Assembly (NCBI GenBank): GCA_013396995.1
Contig: VWZP01003889.1
Location: 682,001-746,000 of the forward strand
Length of the DNA stretch: 64,000 bases
Reading direction: 5' to 3'
Source: Dicaeum eximium
Lineage: Eukaryota > Chordata > Aves > Passeriformes > Dicaeidae
The notes under the pieces are model-generated. The model was given only the letters and a program-made list of their open reading frames with translations. It was not told the DNA's origin and did not search any database. Within the stretch, counting starts at the first letter, position 1. Every line of letters begins with the position of its first letter. Below are positions 47,664-61,091 of the stretch, piece after piece. Both the position numbers and the translations under genes were made by a program.

Positions 47664-50600
47664 TGGTACATTTGTACTTCCCACACAGACATTGCCCTGA
47701 CAGCTTCTTGCAGACTTTCAACAATGCTCCCACCTTTGCCCTTTTCCTAAAGAAAGTTTGTCTCTTTTTTCCCTTCTTGTCATCTTCTCCTCCCCTGCCT
47801 GTCGTGCTCAGTTCCCAGCAGCACAGCTCTGTCTGTGGGTTCTTCCTTGCTGAAGCCCTGCAAGATCTGTTCTTTCCCTAAATGAAACTCCACTAAATCT
47901 GGCAAACTGCTGCAGAGTGTTTCTGTTTATGAGCTGGCATTTGCTGCTCAGGAAATACTTCACTGTAAAATCTTCACCCAGCTGTAGATACCACAGTCCT
48001 TTATATTTTGTTTTCAAGCAGGCCTTCCAGGCCTTTGCCTGAGCAGGCTGGGGGAGGAAAAGAAAAAAAAATGACAAAGTTATCTTTGTTATTTATTATT
48101 TTGCTAGCAGAGAAAAATCTAACAAAGGCAAGAGAAACCCCTCTGGGACCATTTTACCAGCCGTGTATCATTGAAGGGCAATGCATCCCCAGCTGGTGTA
48201 AATAAAGGAGGAAAAGATGAACCCATCAGTGTGGTTCCAGTTTAACACAACTTCTGCAGCATTAATGAAAATTATTTCTAGGGACCTTCATTTGTTGTGA
48301 AAAGTCATCCCATGCAAGTTTTGTCTTTTATAAGACTGAGCCAAACAACAGAAAGATTTGTCACCGTGATGTTGGATGGGCTTTTAGTGTTTGCTGTCTT
48401 GCTTCAAATGCTGCATGGTGTGAAAAAGTAAAACTTTGACATCACCTGCAGCAAGCTGAGATGAGCTGAGTAACTGTAAAATCATGAAGATAATCTCACT
48501 TGACATGCAAACTGTGCAGCCTAACCAGGGAGAAAGCCGGTTCGTCATTTAATCTTGCAAAATGCAATTTGGGCTGCTGTAACTGGAGCTTTCCAAGAGA
48601 TAAATTTCTCAAAATGATTAATATCTCTGGCAGAAAATTACATCAGTAATATGTGTAGAGCACAAAGGAGGTTTGCAGTAATGTAATTCTGTTCAAATTT
48701 TAATTTTTTTTTTTCATAAAAGGGAAGGGTAGATTATGCCATCTAGTTAAGCCTTTACATATTCTAAAGAGAAGCAGTATATTCAAATTCTAAACTTTGC
48801 TTAAAAAGGGATAAATTTGTGCCTGCAGGTTAGCAGGGCCTCAAGGTAGTGGTTTAAATGAAAAAATGACATTTTGGAATGGGATGAAATTTTAAAATCC
48901 CAGCAAAAAGAAGATTCTGAGCTCTTAAAATTGTATTTTGCCCTGCAGCAGCTGATACTGCTGAAAGCCTAGAGGAAAGGCATTGATGGTTCCTTTTTAT
49001 TTTTTAAATTTTTTTTTTTCAAAGAACAGACTTTACTAATCCTAAACTTTTAATGCTAATGTAAAATCTTAGAGGAAGTTGCAGAAATTATGTTTTTGTA
49101 AATAACATGACTAGTTTAAAATTAATTCCCCTGAAACTGTACATCTACTTCAGCACTTCTTTGGAGACCTTCAGAACCCAGAGGGATGGCCTGGACCTTA
49201 GGATTTTTTAGAGGGTTTTTTAAATGAACGTAAGGATTATGGCACTGGACATGTGAGGTTGAGGGCCAGGTGTCTGTGGGATACTCTCTGTTTTACCTGA
49301 GTTAATTAGCTATACTGCATATTTATCAAAGAGCAGGGAGATACTCTTTGCCAATTATTTAACACCACTAACAAATTATGAGATAACAGGGCTGCATCAC
49401 TTTCTCCCAGGTTATTGGTTTCACTTAATTAGTAATTATAGAAATGTAATTTCAAAAGAGGGTGTACACTGCATAATCATGTCTCCCATACATAAGAAAC
49501 ATAAAACTGAGTAAATCCTTTCCCAGAGTGATCCTGATTTATGCTGGTGGGTGAGAGGGAGAGTCAGGCCTGACAGTGAATTGCTGACCTGATCTCCTAT
49601 TCTTACTTCCCTTCAAGGAGCAATGGGAACTATTCTGAAGTTCCCCCCCCAAAAAAATTCTTTATAAATATTAATATAAATATTTCTTTATAAATATTAA
49701 CATGATAATGTCTTTAACCAGCACCTACTTGCTAAAAAACTAAACCCAGAATGGATGCCAAGATCCACATTAATTTGTTCCTTGCTAATAGGTTAAAGAA
49801 TGGAGAATGGACAGAGATGGCTGTGTCTCCGTTTCTGCCCCTCTGATTTCAACAGGATGATTTCTGCTTGCAGATATCTGCACAGGTCACAGCAGCTCCA
49901 GTTTTAGACCAGCAGAGCCTAATGAACCAAGTGTGAGATTGGAAATCTGGTTGTTAAAGTTTATAAATAATTGGCTGGATTTTTCTTCTGGTGCAATTTG
50001 TCCCAGCTCTACCAAAGTTGTGTCACCTTCAGCACATTAAATTAATTATGGAGCTGTAATTCCCCTGAACCTTTAGTATAAAAACCTGTATGAACCATTA
50101 AAATTTTGGACAAAAAAGATTTACCATTGGGCAAAAAGGCATGGAGTTAACTGAGGCACTGGCAGAGTTCTGTGTTTGCACCTTCAGCTACAGATACCCA
50201 GGTACAAACAGAAATAATCCCCGTCTGTGTGCAGAAGGGGTGTCTTCATCTGCCCCCCTGGCTCCTGTGACCACTCATTAGTCAATGTGTGTCAGCTTCA
50301 TCTGCAAATTTTGCTCCCTTTTATGTTTGAATTTTCTGAAGAGCAGATTGGATTGCAGGGCATGTCAGTAGAGTCGTGTTGACTGGAATGACCTCTGCTT
50401 TGAAAGGGAAGGAGGTAATTGGGTTTCCACATTCAATGCTGCATCTGACATCAATCAGTTGTCAAATTTCATTAACTCTCACACTTTGGGCTCCAGGAAG
50501 ATTGACTGTACATGCCTGTGTGGCTGGGAAAGCACTGAAATTCTGACAAGCCTTGATAACCAGAGCTGCTCAAGAGAATGTCCTTAATAAATGCTCTCTC

Positions 50601-53600
50601 ACTTTTCTCTATGACCCAGAATTCTTCAAGTAAAAGCTATTACCTAAAAATAGAAATATTCATATATAGAAAATTAATAAATATTTGTATATAGGCATAT
50701 ATGGAGAGTTATTTTTCACTCTCTATATAGATTATATATATTTTATATATATACATGGGTAATTACATAAACTCAGGTCTGTATATATACATTTTTAAAA
50801 CATACATTCCACTCCAATTTAATCCAATCTAATCTAAACATAATAAAGTCCCCCTGAAAGGGAAGTCCCCTATAACTTGCCAGGGGAATGGACCCACAAC
50901 ATCCATTGCATTGTGGAGAAAAAAGTTCTGGTGTCCCTGCTTTAGAGCACAGAAAGAGCCAAAGGCAGGGATGTGTTAAAAACATGCTAAAATAGTCTTG
51001 AGTGTAAAAGTGTGCTTTTACAGGTAGGCAAAGATTCACAAAGCCAGGACAAGATACCTTGGGCCAGGCATAAAAATACTTCAGGATTTAGGAAGGAGAA
51101 CACTGATGCCAACTTCACAATATGGATTGTTATTGAAAACTGTGCTTCTAACACTGTAGGTAATTTGTTGTCATGGACCTGAAGATTTCTTTGTTTTTTG
51201 AAAGACATTATCAGAAAAAAAATTAGTAAGGGTAAATAATATCAAAGAAAAAAAAATATTGAAAGGATCTTTTCAGGTTCCTGCTGCCTGAGTGCTGCTA
51301 TCCAAACACAGACAGATCTGTTTTTGGAAGAGTGCTGGGCTCCAGCAGGAGATAATCACAGCTTATGCTGGACATCTGTGGTCCTCAAAGAACTGCTAAA
51401 GCTCTGGGTGTGGAAATCAGGTGAGCAGAAAATAGGCTTTTAACTTCCTAAACCAAGAACTACCCAATTCAGGAACTTTAGCACTGGTTCAGTATCTTTG
51501 CATAATTTGTTGAGAATCTAAAACTTTTAGCATATATTTGTGGACTTGGTAGCCTACAAAAATTCACACTGAAGGACATGGAGTGACTCGCAGCTTTGTC
51601 TGATGTGATAAATAAGATCACTAGATATTTTTTTTAAACATATGACTTCCTCTATTTTTTGTTAATATTTTGTTGTCATATTCTTATCTCCACAGTTAAT
51701 TTAATTTGCTATTATACCACCCACAGTGCTCGCTTGTTCATTCTCTTTCATCTCCCTCTTATCCTGGAGTCAGACTCCTTCACAGTTCTACTTCACATGA
51801 GAAGCTGGTGAGAGCAGCAGAGCTATAAATTTTATGTGCTCCCTTTGCATCACCAAAAATGTTGGAAACTCACTTGTGTAGCTTGTTAGCTCAGTTGTGT
51901 ACATGCCAGCAGCCCAGAACTCAAATTATTGTTATTTATGCTCATGTATGGCAACAAGTGCCTGTTTTTCCCTCCTGTCATCCATTCTTCACCCAAAGTT
52001 GTGATTCTGTTTTTGATTCCCTGGTTTTTACTTCTGGAAATACTTTGAAGGTTTGTGTAAGCTAGGGTACATTTGGAACAATCAATCCAGATAAACACAT
52101 GGCACTTCTCCAGTAATTCCTGTACTGCCCCTTTCTCCTTCAGTCTCTCCAATGCCAAGATCTTCTCACAAGGAAAAAAAAAGCCATAACTTGAAAAACC
52201 TATGTTTGTGATGAAGATATTAATTATAAATTCTCTACACATTGGTTGTTTGCAGTGATTTTGTTTTTCCACTTGTTCCTCAGGCATTAACAGTAAATTT
52301 AGGTGCTTGTGACATCTCTGCAATTCTAACTTTGAATGAGGCTCATACCATACATTGCCTTGTAAATACTGACTTGCTTTAAGTCCCATGCGTGCCTCTC
52401 ATGTAGAAATGAAATAGATAGTGCAGTCATTATTCAGCTTAATTTGCAATATTTATTGCCCTTGGTGGATACCAATGCATTTGTTACGCTCACAATAAAT
52501 GACCTCTGGGTTTCAGAGATGCATTATGTTAGGAGAAACTTGCCAGGAGTAAATAATACCCTTCCCTTTCTCTCTATGATTATTTCTACAGTGCCACTAT
52601 TGTGTCCTGTACCTAAATTTAATTCATGCTAAGCTGAAGGACTCTTGCTCACACCATAGTGTGAAACAAGGGTAACATTTGTGTAAATGCAGCGAGGAAA
52701 AAAGCAATGTATGACTTGCCCTGGTGACATTTGGAGAAATATGCCTATAAGGACCAGCTGTAGGGGAAACATGGCATAATCTTGGGAAGAGTAAATGCTG
52801 CCTTGTCCTTGGGATGGGGAGTTCATTATCACTCCCAGCCAGGAGGTTTGCCTGTAAAAATGAACTGTATAAGCCATGAGATCAGTGTCGAGTCTCTTAT
52901 CTCTTATCATGGACTGGGAACCACAGGAGGAGCAGGAGCAGCAGGAGAGGGGCAGCTGCACACCTGAGAAAACAGGCAGCTCCTCCAGTGCTCTCCTGTT
53001 TCTGAAAGCTGTGTCATTTCAGTGGGCACAGCTAAAATGTTTTAAGATCGGACAGAAAATGTCAGATTAGTAGATTATGTGTAAAACTGTACTCAACATT
53101 CATAATTCATAGATTAGTACATCTGGGCCTAAGCTTCCCAATAAATGTCAAGAGAAAGAAAACGTTATTATTTTATTTTAAAGCTGAAAATGGAGAGATA
53201 AATTGACTTTCCTGAGGTCCCATGGGAGGATTGTACTAGACATGAGTATTTTCTCTGAACTATCCATGCCAACTTTCCCCACCTTTCTGTGGATAAAGCC
53301 TAATTTTTATACTTTTCTTTACCCTTTAAAAACCCTTCCTTCCAGTCAAAGGACCCATATCAGAAAGAGATAATCAGAACAAAAATTTGTGTTAGAATTA
53401 TGGGGACAGACTCCAGTAGGTGCAGTCCCTTTTGAATATTTTGCACTTGCTAATAAAAGTTCTTTCAAACACGGGTACTAATTATTTGATATGCAAAAGA
53501 GGCTGATGTAAGCACTGAGAGAGAAGTTGGATTTGAGATTTTAAGATTATTTTAAATTAAATATTAATAATCTGGAAATCAAGAGAGGAGGGGAAGAAAG

Positions 53601-55469
53601 TTTCTGTGTTAGACACAGAACAAAAAAAGGTTTATTCTTGAAAGAAAATTCTTAGGATACACTTCATAACTCCTGATGTTTTTCAGCAGAAAAGAAAATC
53701 TCAGTCTCACAGAAATTCCTGTTGCAGAAGGTAATTTTATTCAATTCATAAATCCTTTTAACAAAGATTTTTCCTTTGCCAATTATCCAGATATTCATTT
53801 CACAGGAGATAATGAAGTATGTGGTAAAAGTTTCAGCTGATCTTATTTTAACATTTCAGCATTTGTGTGACAAAATGCCATACATAAAATCTTACATCAG
53901 GATCTTTATTGGTGTAAAAAAATGATACCTCAAAACATTATGCATGCTCATGGATGAGAGTCTAAAATCAAAACCCATAAAAAGTGTTATTGGAGGTTGT
54001 GTTTTTCATAAATGGCAGCTGTGCTCTCCTCCCATAATGTCACTGCCAAAGCAAAGTGAGATAATAAAACCCAATTTTCTTTGGCTTATTTTCTTTATAA
54101 ATGATATAAAAAGAAGTCATACACTTATTACCTTATTGAAGTACTTTTAAAGATTTGATATTTGCAGAGAACTGCAAAATGTCCTTCCTGTTCAGACTCA
54201 CAGTAGCTGACTGAAATGAATCCACAGGCTCATCTGTCTTCGGCTGATAGACTGGATCATTTGCTTTTAATTCAAAATATGGATATTGTAATTATCTGAG
54301 GAAACTGTAAGGGGGTGTAATACATGATTGCCTACATCTTGCTCCAAAGCAGTTATGCAGAATAATTTCAAAAGTAGAACAAAGCCCTATAATTTTAAAG
54401 AGCATAACCCTACCAGTTAAATTTAGACCAAAAAAGCATTGTTTTATCCAAAAAAATCAGTGTATAAAATAGATATGAAAATGAGTGACAAGTGTCTATA
54501 AAATCAGCTTGGAAATAGCTAAACAAATCTTCCTTCCCTGACTCTGAATTGCCACTGTGATCTTTACAGAATATATATAAAAATTTCTCTAGCTCCGGCT
54601 CACCTAACTGCATTTTGGAGCATATTTGGTGCTGTATTTTCTATTTCTGTGCTCTCACATAAAAATAGAAACTTTGCTTCAACTCTCACAGGTCCCAGCT
54701 GGTTTTGTCTGATGAAATTTTATTCGGTGGGAATAGACTATAGAGATGGAGCTTCCACAGCATTTATTGGCCTTAAAATTTGTGTGTAGTTGCTCTAGAG
54801 AAATACTCAATTTCTGCTCCACCATGGCCAGGTGTAAGAGCTCGGTGAGCTCGCTGTGGAACTCGATAGAGCTCATTGTTGAGAGGGTCAAGTTCAGAGC
54901 AAAAATTCCTTCTGTTTATGTAGTGTACAAGCATCACCCTACACTCACCCCTGTGGTTTTCTGGAGGGACCTTTTCTTGGTAGCTCTTTACTTTCTTGCT
55001 ATTCTCATTTCCAGCTTTTCTGACCTGATCTTTTTGCTTTTATGGTCCCATTCTCCTCATTCCTGGAGTCGAATGGGGCTGCAGAAAGTCTGAGTGCTGG
55101 ATGGGAGCTGCATTAACAACTGTGACAGGGTTATTGCCTGGCTGCCTCTGCAAATGTCTTTTCTGATCTCTACTAACAAGCCAGCTCACTTAAACTGAGT
55201 TTAGCTCTCATTTCTAGTGAGCTGCAGCAGATGCAGATTGTCCTCAGAGAGCTGTCTGAGGGGCACTTGAGATGTGTACGTGCATAAGATCAAGGATTCA
55301 TCTTGCTGCTTCAGAAATCCACCCCGAAGCCGTCTCAGGACTTTCACAGATTTAAAGCAGTGTCAAAGGGGTTCTACAGCTGCTTCAGTCTAGAGGGATA
55401 AACAGAAATAAGCATCAATCACTCCCACCACTGCATTTTGTAGTGAGTTATCTATGAATTGTCTCTTTT
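47664..55469. other. Gene-free interval
   Basis: No gene recognised. A conserved-looking ATTA-rich block lies at 48480-48690, a repeated TTCTTTATAAATATTAA at 49659-49700 and a TA-rich low-complexity patch at 50640-50760. The overlapping minus-strand open frames at 54676-55039 are described among the findings. Confidence 0.6.
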
Positions 55470-55562
55470 TTGGTTTTGCTGTGGGCAGGGAAAAACAACA
55501 CCAGGTTGGTCTAAGCCCCACCCAGCCTGGCCTTGAACACTGTCAGGGATGGGGCATCAGGT
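55470..55562 (-). mobile_element. CR1 LINE 3'-region fragment, reverse orientation
   Basis: The reverse complement reads GATGCCCCATCCCTGACAGT, GTTCAAGGCCAGGCTGGGTG, GGGCTTAGACCAACCTGGT, then TTCCCTGCCCACAGCA. This follows the CR1 consensus just upstream of its 3' end. The terminal part (AACTAGATGATCTTT onward) is missing or too diverged to see. An old, truncated copy. Confidence 0.85.
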
Positions 55563-57365
55563 AAAAAGCAATTTTAGAAGCCAAATTCCTTAATTTCAGA
55601 GGCCCAGCTTTGGTAGTGTTTCAAACTTACCCCCTGCATTTCCTGAGGTGTGACAGCACCAATAGTGTTTGGTGAATCACAGGAATTATATCTCATACCA
55701 GCCTCTGGGTCCGAGCCTCTAATTAGACAGCTGAAATGTGGCTTCCTGTGGTTTGTCCTGCTCAGCCAAACTGCTGGGCCAGTGTCTGCTTTTAAAGAAA
55801 CTTACTTTCTTTCACCAAGCCTTTTAAATGTAAAATGAACAGGATTTATAAAGCTCTCCTGGCTCGCAGCTCTGGGTTGAATAACTTGTGTTACGTGGTT
55901 ATTTATATAGCATTGAAACTGCCGTGGGCAAGATTGTGAGGCAGCACTCCTAGTGGGCCCTCATAAAGAAGAGATGCTCATCTCATCTGGCAATTGCTGA
56001 GAACAAAAGAAAAAAATATATAAATTATATTTAATGGTGCCTGGAAACAGAAGAGAAGCATAATCCCTCTCTCATGCCTCCCTTCTGTGCTTCCTCTGGA
56101 GCATCCTCAGCATTACCTGGGGGTGGAGCAGCCCTTGAGCACAGCTGGGATAATGCTGGCACAAACAGCCCTTGCATTTGCTTTTCCTTTCAGGAACGAG
56201 CACGCTTTGTTTGTCTGAGCTGCGTTCTGGGACTGTTTGCACAATGTCTTAAAACTTTCCCCACCTAAAGCAACCCTAATAAAGCAACTGTTAAATTTAA
56301 TTTCTACCAAAAGAGTGAGTTACCTTTTATTTTACTACCCCAGTAAAATGGATGCTAAACAAATGTTGAAAGGTCACAGCTGGAATTGAGGGAAGGTTTT
56401 TTTTTTAATCACTCAAAAACTGAAAGTACTCTGCATATGTGGATAAATGCATTGATTTCTTTTTTCACTGTTTCTACAGTGTTAGGTGGGGAAGGTGAAA
56501 ATCATTTTGGAGCTGACTGATCTCAATGGTTGATCAAGACACAGTAGTAATGAGGCAGTAAGAAGCAAAAAAAGATTTAAGGCTTAATCAGCCTGAAGAT
56601 GTCAGACTTTATATCATTAAAAATGCAATATTTAGTGATTCACTTTCAGATCTGTACTGAATTAATAACTAAACTGGTCTATAGCCTTTTTTTGGCTGTC
56701 AACAGTGGAAAAATCAGCAATAAATACAAGATCAGCATGTAGGAGAAGGTAAAATTTAAAAGAGAACCTTGGTATATAAATTCAAGGCAGTTTTGACTGA
56801 TGATGGAAAAGTATGGGCAGGCATTGGCAGGAGAAAAAAAATTATGCTGAAAGTATGGTGGCTTTGTGGAGGCACAGTACAATGGAAATAGTATAAAATA
56901 ATTAGTTATGAAAAGAAAAATTCACAAATGTTTTCATTATTGCTTTTGGATAAGTTCTGCTGATAGACAGAAAATACAAAGGAGGAAAAAAGATTACCTT
57001 CCCAGGAAGATTTAATAGGATAAAAAAGAAGAATGAGTGAGTCCTTCAAGAATGTGGACCCTTAGCTGAAGAGCAAACAGGGAAGTGTTTTCCTAAAATA
57101 CCCTTTGTAAAAGTTGGTTGGATTCAGAACTATGTTAATTGCTTTTAATTTGTGTGGGAAGGAGGAGGAAAGTTAATAAGGTTTCAGCTTTCTCCACAAA
57201 GATTTAGTAATCAAAGGTCATGAGAATATATATCTTACAGTAATTAATGTGAAATGAGAGCAATTAGTGCTCCTTCATTAATGAGGCTGTTACATTAGAT
57301 TAGTAAGTTTCTATTTTTGTCAGATGCTATTTAAAATGGTTGGAGACAGACTTTTTTTTTTTTTT
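55563..57365. other. Gene-free interval
   Basis: No gene or recognised transposon. A block at 57195-57345 is rich in homeodomain-like and TCF-like motifs. The interval ends in a poly-T run at the assembly gap. Confidence 0.6.
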
Positions 57366-57405
57366 NNNNNNNNNNNNNNNNNNNNNNNNNNNNNNNNNNN
57401 NNNNN
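57366..57405. other. Assembly gap, 40 N
   Basis: Forty N flanked by T16 on the left and TTTT on the right, so the gap replaces an unresolved poly-T tract. Confidence 0.99.
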
Positions 57406-57842
57406 TTTTCAATCTTTACAAAATTCCAGCTGGAAAGGTTTGGAAATAAGAATTATGGCTGACCAAGCTTTTCTTTTAAAGTGAAGTGTCCTGACTGACA
57501 TTGCTGAAGCAGATGTCTGCTGAATTATTTTGATTTTCAGGTTCTAGGTTCAGGTTTCTAGGGTTCAAAGGAAATCAGGTACCCACATATCAACAAATCA
57601 ATGTGTGTTGAAATTCCACTTTTGCCTTTCGTATTTTTACTTCTCCAGCTAAATATATTCTAGGAAAGAAAAAACATTCAAAATCCCCACTCAAGGAGAA
57701 GCTGAGCTGCTCTTTGGAAAGATTTATTACAATGTTTGCAAAGGACATTGAACTCCTCAGATGAAGAATAAAATACAAGTGAAAATTAGAAATATCACAA
57801 TTCCAAGCTATTTAGTATAAACACCCAGTTAAAAGGGATTAC

Positions 57843-57873
57843 TATTAACTGAATAATAATTATTCAGTTAATA
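57843..57873. repeat. Perfect inverted repeat, 15-bp arms, 1-bp centre
   Basis: TATTAACTGAATAAT, one A, then ATTATTCAGTTAATA. It is exact across all 15 pairs and stops at both ends with a mismatch. Confidence 0.93.
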
Positions 57874-60800
57874 TTATATATAGCCCAGGCCATGGGAAGA
57901 TTTGCAGGCAACTCCTTCAATTCCTAAATTTTTAAAGGTTTTTAAAGGTTTTTAGCTGGGAATGAGAAAGAGAAACCTGTGATTATTTTCAGTTTTGTCA
58001 ATACCTCCCCCCTTTGCATCATCTGCAAATCTCAGACTCCTATTACTGTGCTGATGAAGTGAGGGAAGGTTAAGGAAAGTAAAACCAGGTCATCCTGGAA
58101 CCAGTCCTTGGCAAATTCACTTTCAACATTTCCTCCCATCTGCTACTTTCCCTTAGACACCTCATCTTTTATTATTCTTTGTGTTCCTTTTATTTTTAAA
58201 CTAACTGCCATTTATAAATTGTCTTGCAGAATCTCATCAAATGCTCCATGAAATTCAGATGTGGGTCAATTACTGTATTCCTGTCAGACAGGTAGAATCA
58301 TGAAGAAGATTTTGGTCCACTGGCTGAATACCTCTTTCTGTACAGTCTGCTGCTTTTTCTTGTATTTGTGTTCTACAGTCATGCTTTTAATTACTTTTTC
58401 AGAGTAATGAATCAAAGTCAGACTAATAAACCGAGGTCAGAAGTGATTTATTGAACCTCTTTCCTCATTCATTCCTCTTCTAAAAGCCAGCCTTTTAGAC
58501 TTTAAAACTTGATTTGCTGGTTTTGGGTTTAGGGTGTTGCTCTAATGGTTGTGCATTTATTACAGAACTGCAGCAGACCCACTGCCCCCAGTCCTGCAGG
58601 AAGGCAGGGACAGGAATGTCATCCTCTGTCTGCAGCTGCTCCAGCATTCCTTTTCCTGCCTTTACTGACCATCAGCTTTTCCAGTTGCATGAGGAAAATC
58701 TCTGAGGTGTGAGGGTTTCAGTGCAGCTGGGTGCAAACCTTCAGCAGGTCTGTACAAACCTGAGGGAAAATCCAGACTTCAAAAACATCACTCAAGTGTC
58801 TACAGGTGAGTGATGCTGAAGAGCTTTTCAGGACAGGGGCCTGAGGAAGTCCCACGTTCTCTTTATGTCAATGCCATTGTCAGTGCCAGCCTCACTCCTG
58901 AACACGGCTCCTGGGTGTGCTTGGACAGCCCATGACCTCAGATATTTCTTTTCCCTTCACCTTTTCAGCTTCCTTAAAGCAGCCCCAGCCCATGCACTCA
59001 CAAATGAACAGGCAGAGCCAGGTCTACGATATGAAAATTGATTTTTGCTTGTTAAAATAAGAAAAAACCTTTCTACAGAACTATCCATTCGTCTGAGGAT
59101 TTACCTTTTCCTTTATGCATTCATTGTAAGAAGATGTTTCACTGTTTCCTTAGTGATTTATTTCCCTGAATCTTCTCTGATTAAACACTGTAAGATTTAT
59201 TTCCTCAATGTTATATTCCACATAGAATTTTAATTGTAGAACAGTGAGGAAAGAGCTGGAGCAGAATAAAAACATATTGGTGTAATTCAAGTTTTATACC
59301 CATTCCAAGATTTTTTACCTTTGGGGGATATCTATGTTTGGGGATGGCGAGGGGAACACAACCTATAAATTCTACTTGAATGATCAGTAATAAAAATAAA
59401 CGATCTTATTAAAAAATTTACATTAAGCTGTGAAATGTTGAATGGGCATTTTAGCTTGACAATAGGTGCCATGAGGCATATATATAATGGGGTAGTGACA
59501 GAGCAGCAAAAAACTTATTTTAGTCAAAGAACATTCTCCATTATCTCTAGAAAATATGGTGCTTTTTGGCATACCTTTGGATTCATCTTTTTTTAAATGG
59601 AGCTTTGAAATCAATACATGTTACCAAGAGAGGTCGTTTCTAACTGCACAGCTGTAAAAATCTGAAGAATTTAGTGGGCACTGTCATCAGGATTTGCCCA
59701 TCTTGAGGTATTTACAGCACACATTTTGTGATTAAAAAAAAAAAAAGTATTTCTTAATACTTTAAGCTAAAATTGTGATGAAACCCTTTCATACTGGGAA
59801 AAGTTCTTCTCTAACGGGTGGTGTTTCACACAGGGAAAACCACTGAAGAGAGACATTTTGGGATGATGTGCAGAGAGCTGCAAATCTCATGGCTTCTTAC
59901 CTTCCTTCCACCTGGCCACTTCAGCACACTTAATTTTTGCTGGGTGCAGCTCACTATAAATAATCCTTGGTATTTTTATTGCTGAAGCATTTGGAGTCCT
60001 TAGGCAGGCCCTGGGTCCCTGGTGCTGTTCAGAGCAGAGCAAAGAGTGGCACCACAACATTGAAAAGTGCTGTTTCATCCATCAGCTTGCCAGCTCTGCT
60101 CCAGCAGCAGCCCAAAGGTTCACTCCTTGGAATCTCAGCACAGAAAAACCTGCTGGGGCAGGCTGTGATGCTGAAGACATCAGGTGGATGCTCCATGGAA
60201 GATGCAGCAATTCTGTCATTGCAGGAGGTGACAAATTTTCATACAGTTACATTTTTTAACAGGAGAGAATAACTAGGTTATACATTTTTCTTTTATTTTT
60301 GCTTAAAAAGATTAATCTCAGGATCTGGTTTTCTTTATATTTCAACATTTTGTCTGTTAAATGACAGAGAAAATAATTAGTATTTATGTTAAGAGGCAGT
60401 GGGTGGTTCTGCTAAATAGTTTGAAAGTGAGCAGTATTGTGAATGTGATTTTAATAGCTCTGGTGCCAAGGGGCTTTAATAGAACCAGTAGATCCTGAAC
60501 ACTAAACATGGAGATGTTTACTTTGTTCTTTCTCCTAGGTTTCTATCTGTAAAAGAAAAAAAAATAGATAATTTTAATTTTATAAATTCAAGGGGTATTT
60601 TTCCCATATCTTTTATCCGTATTGCAATTTTCAAATTCCTCATCTGAGTTACAGACGTGGATCAAGGTCTAGTCTCCATCCCAAGCACTTGTTCCTGCAC
60701 TTTAATCTTGGGCTTTTGGCATTTTACCAGTGACTTCATGGGTCCCAGGTTTCCACCCATAACTAATAAGCAAATATTTCATACAGTGTTTCAGTGGGTA

Positions 60801-61072
60801 ATATTGTAATATTTTACATCATGAATTTAAATCGAAAATAGACAAGGGCTAATATTTTCTAGTATCTTAGGAGATTTGCATATGCCACACAGGCTGGGAG
60901 ATATCTGAGCATTATTTTTAGGGAAAAGATGAAAGTGTTTCACAGCATGTTTGTCTGTACCTGAACATGGATGATTAATGTACTTTTGGTCCAGCTTCAG
61001 CTGGGCTTTTTTAGATAACAGCCAAAAAACAACCTCTGATCCCATATGGCATATCAATAGATCAAGAGACAG

Positions 61073-61091
61073 ATATATATATATATATATA
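61073..61091. repeat. (TA)n microsatellite
   Basis: About nine TA units without interruption. Confidence 0.9.

Noticed and set aside
51886..52389. Longest open frame in the window, minus strand, 167 codons
   Set aside because: No motif or family resemblance, average AT-rich composition and no splice context; consistent with chance in 64 kb.
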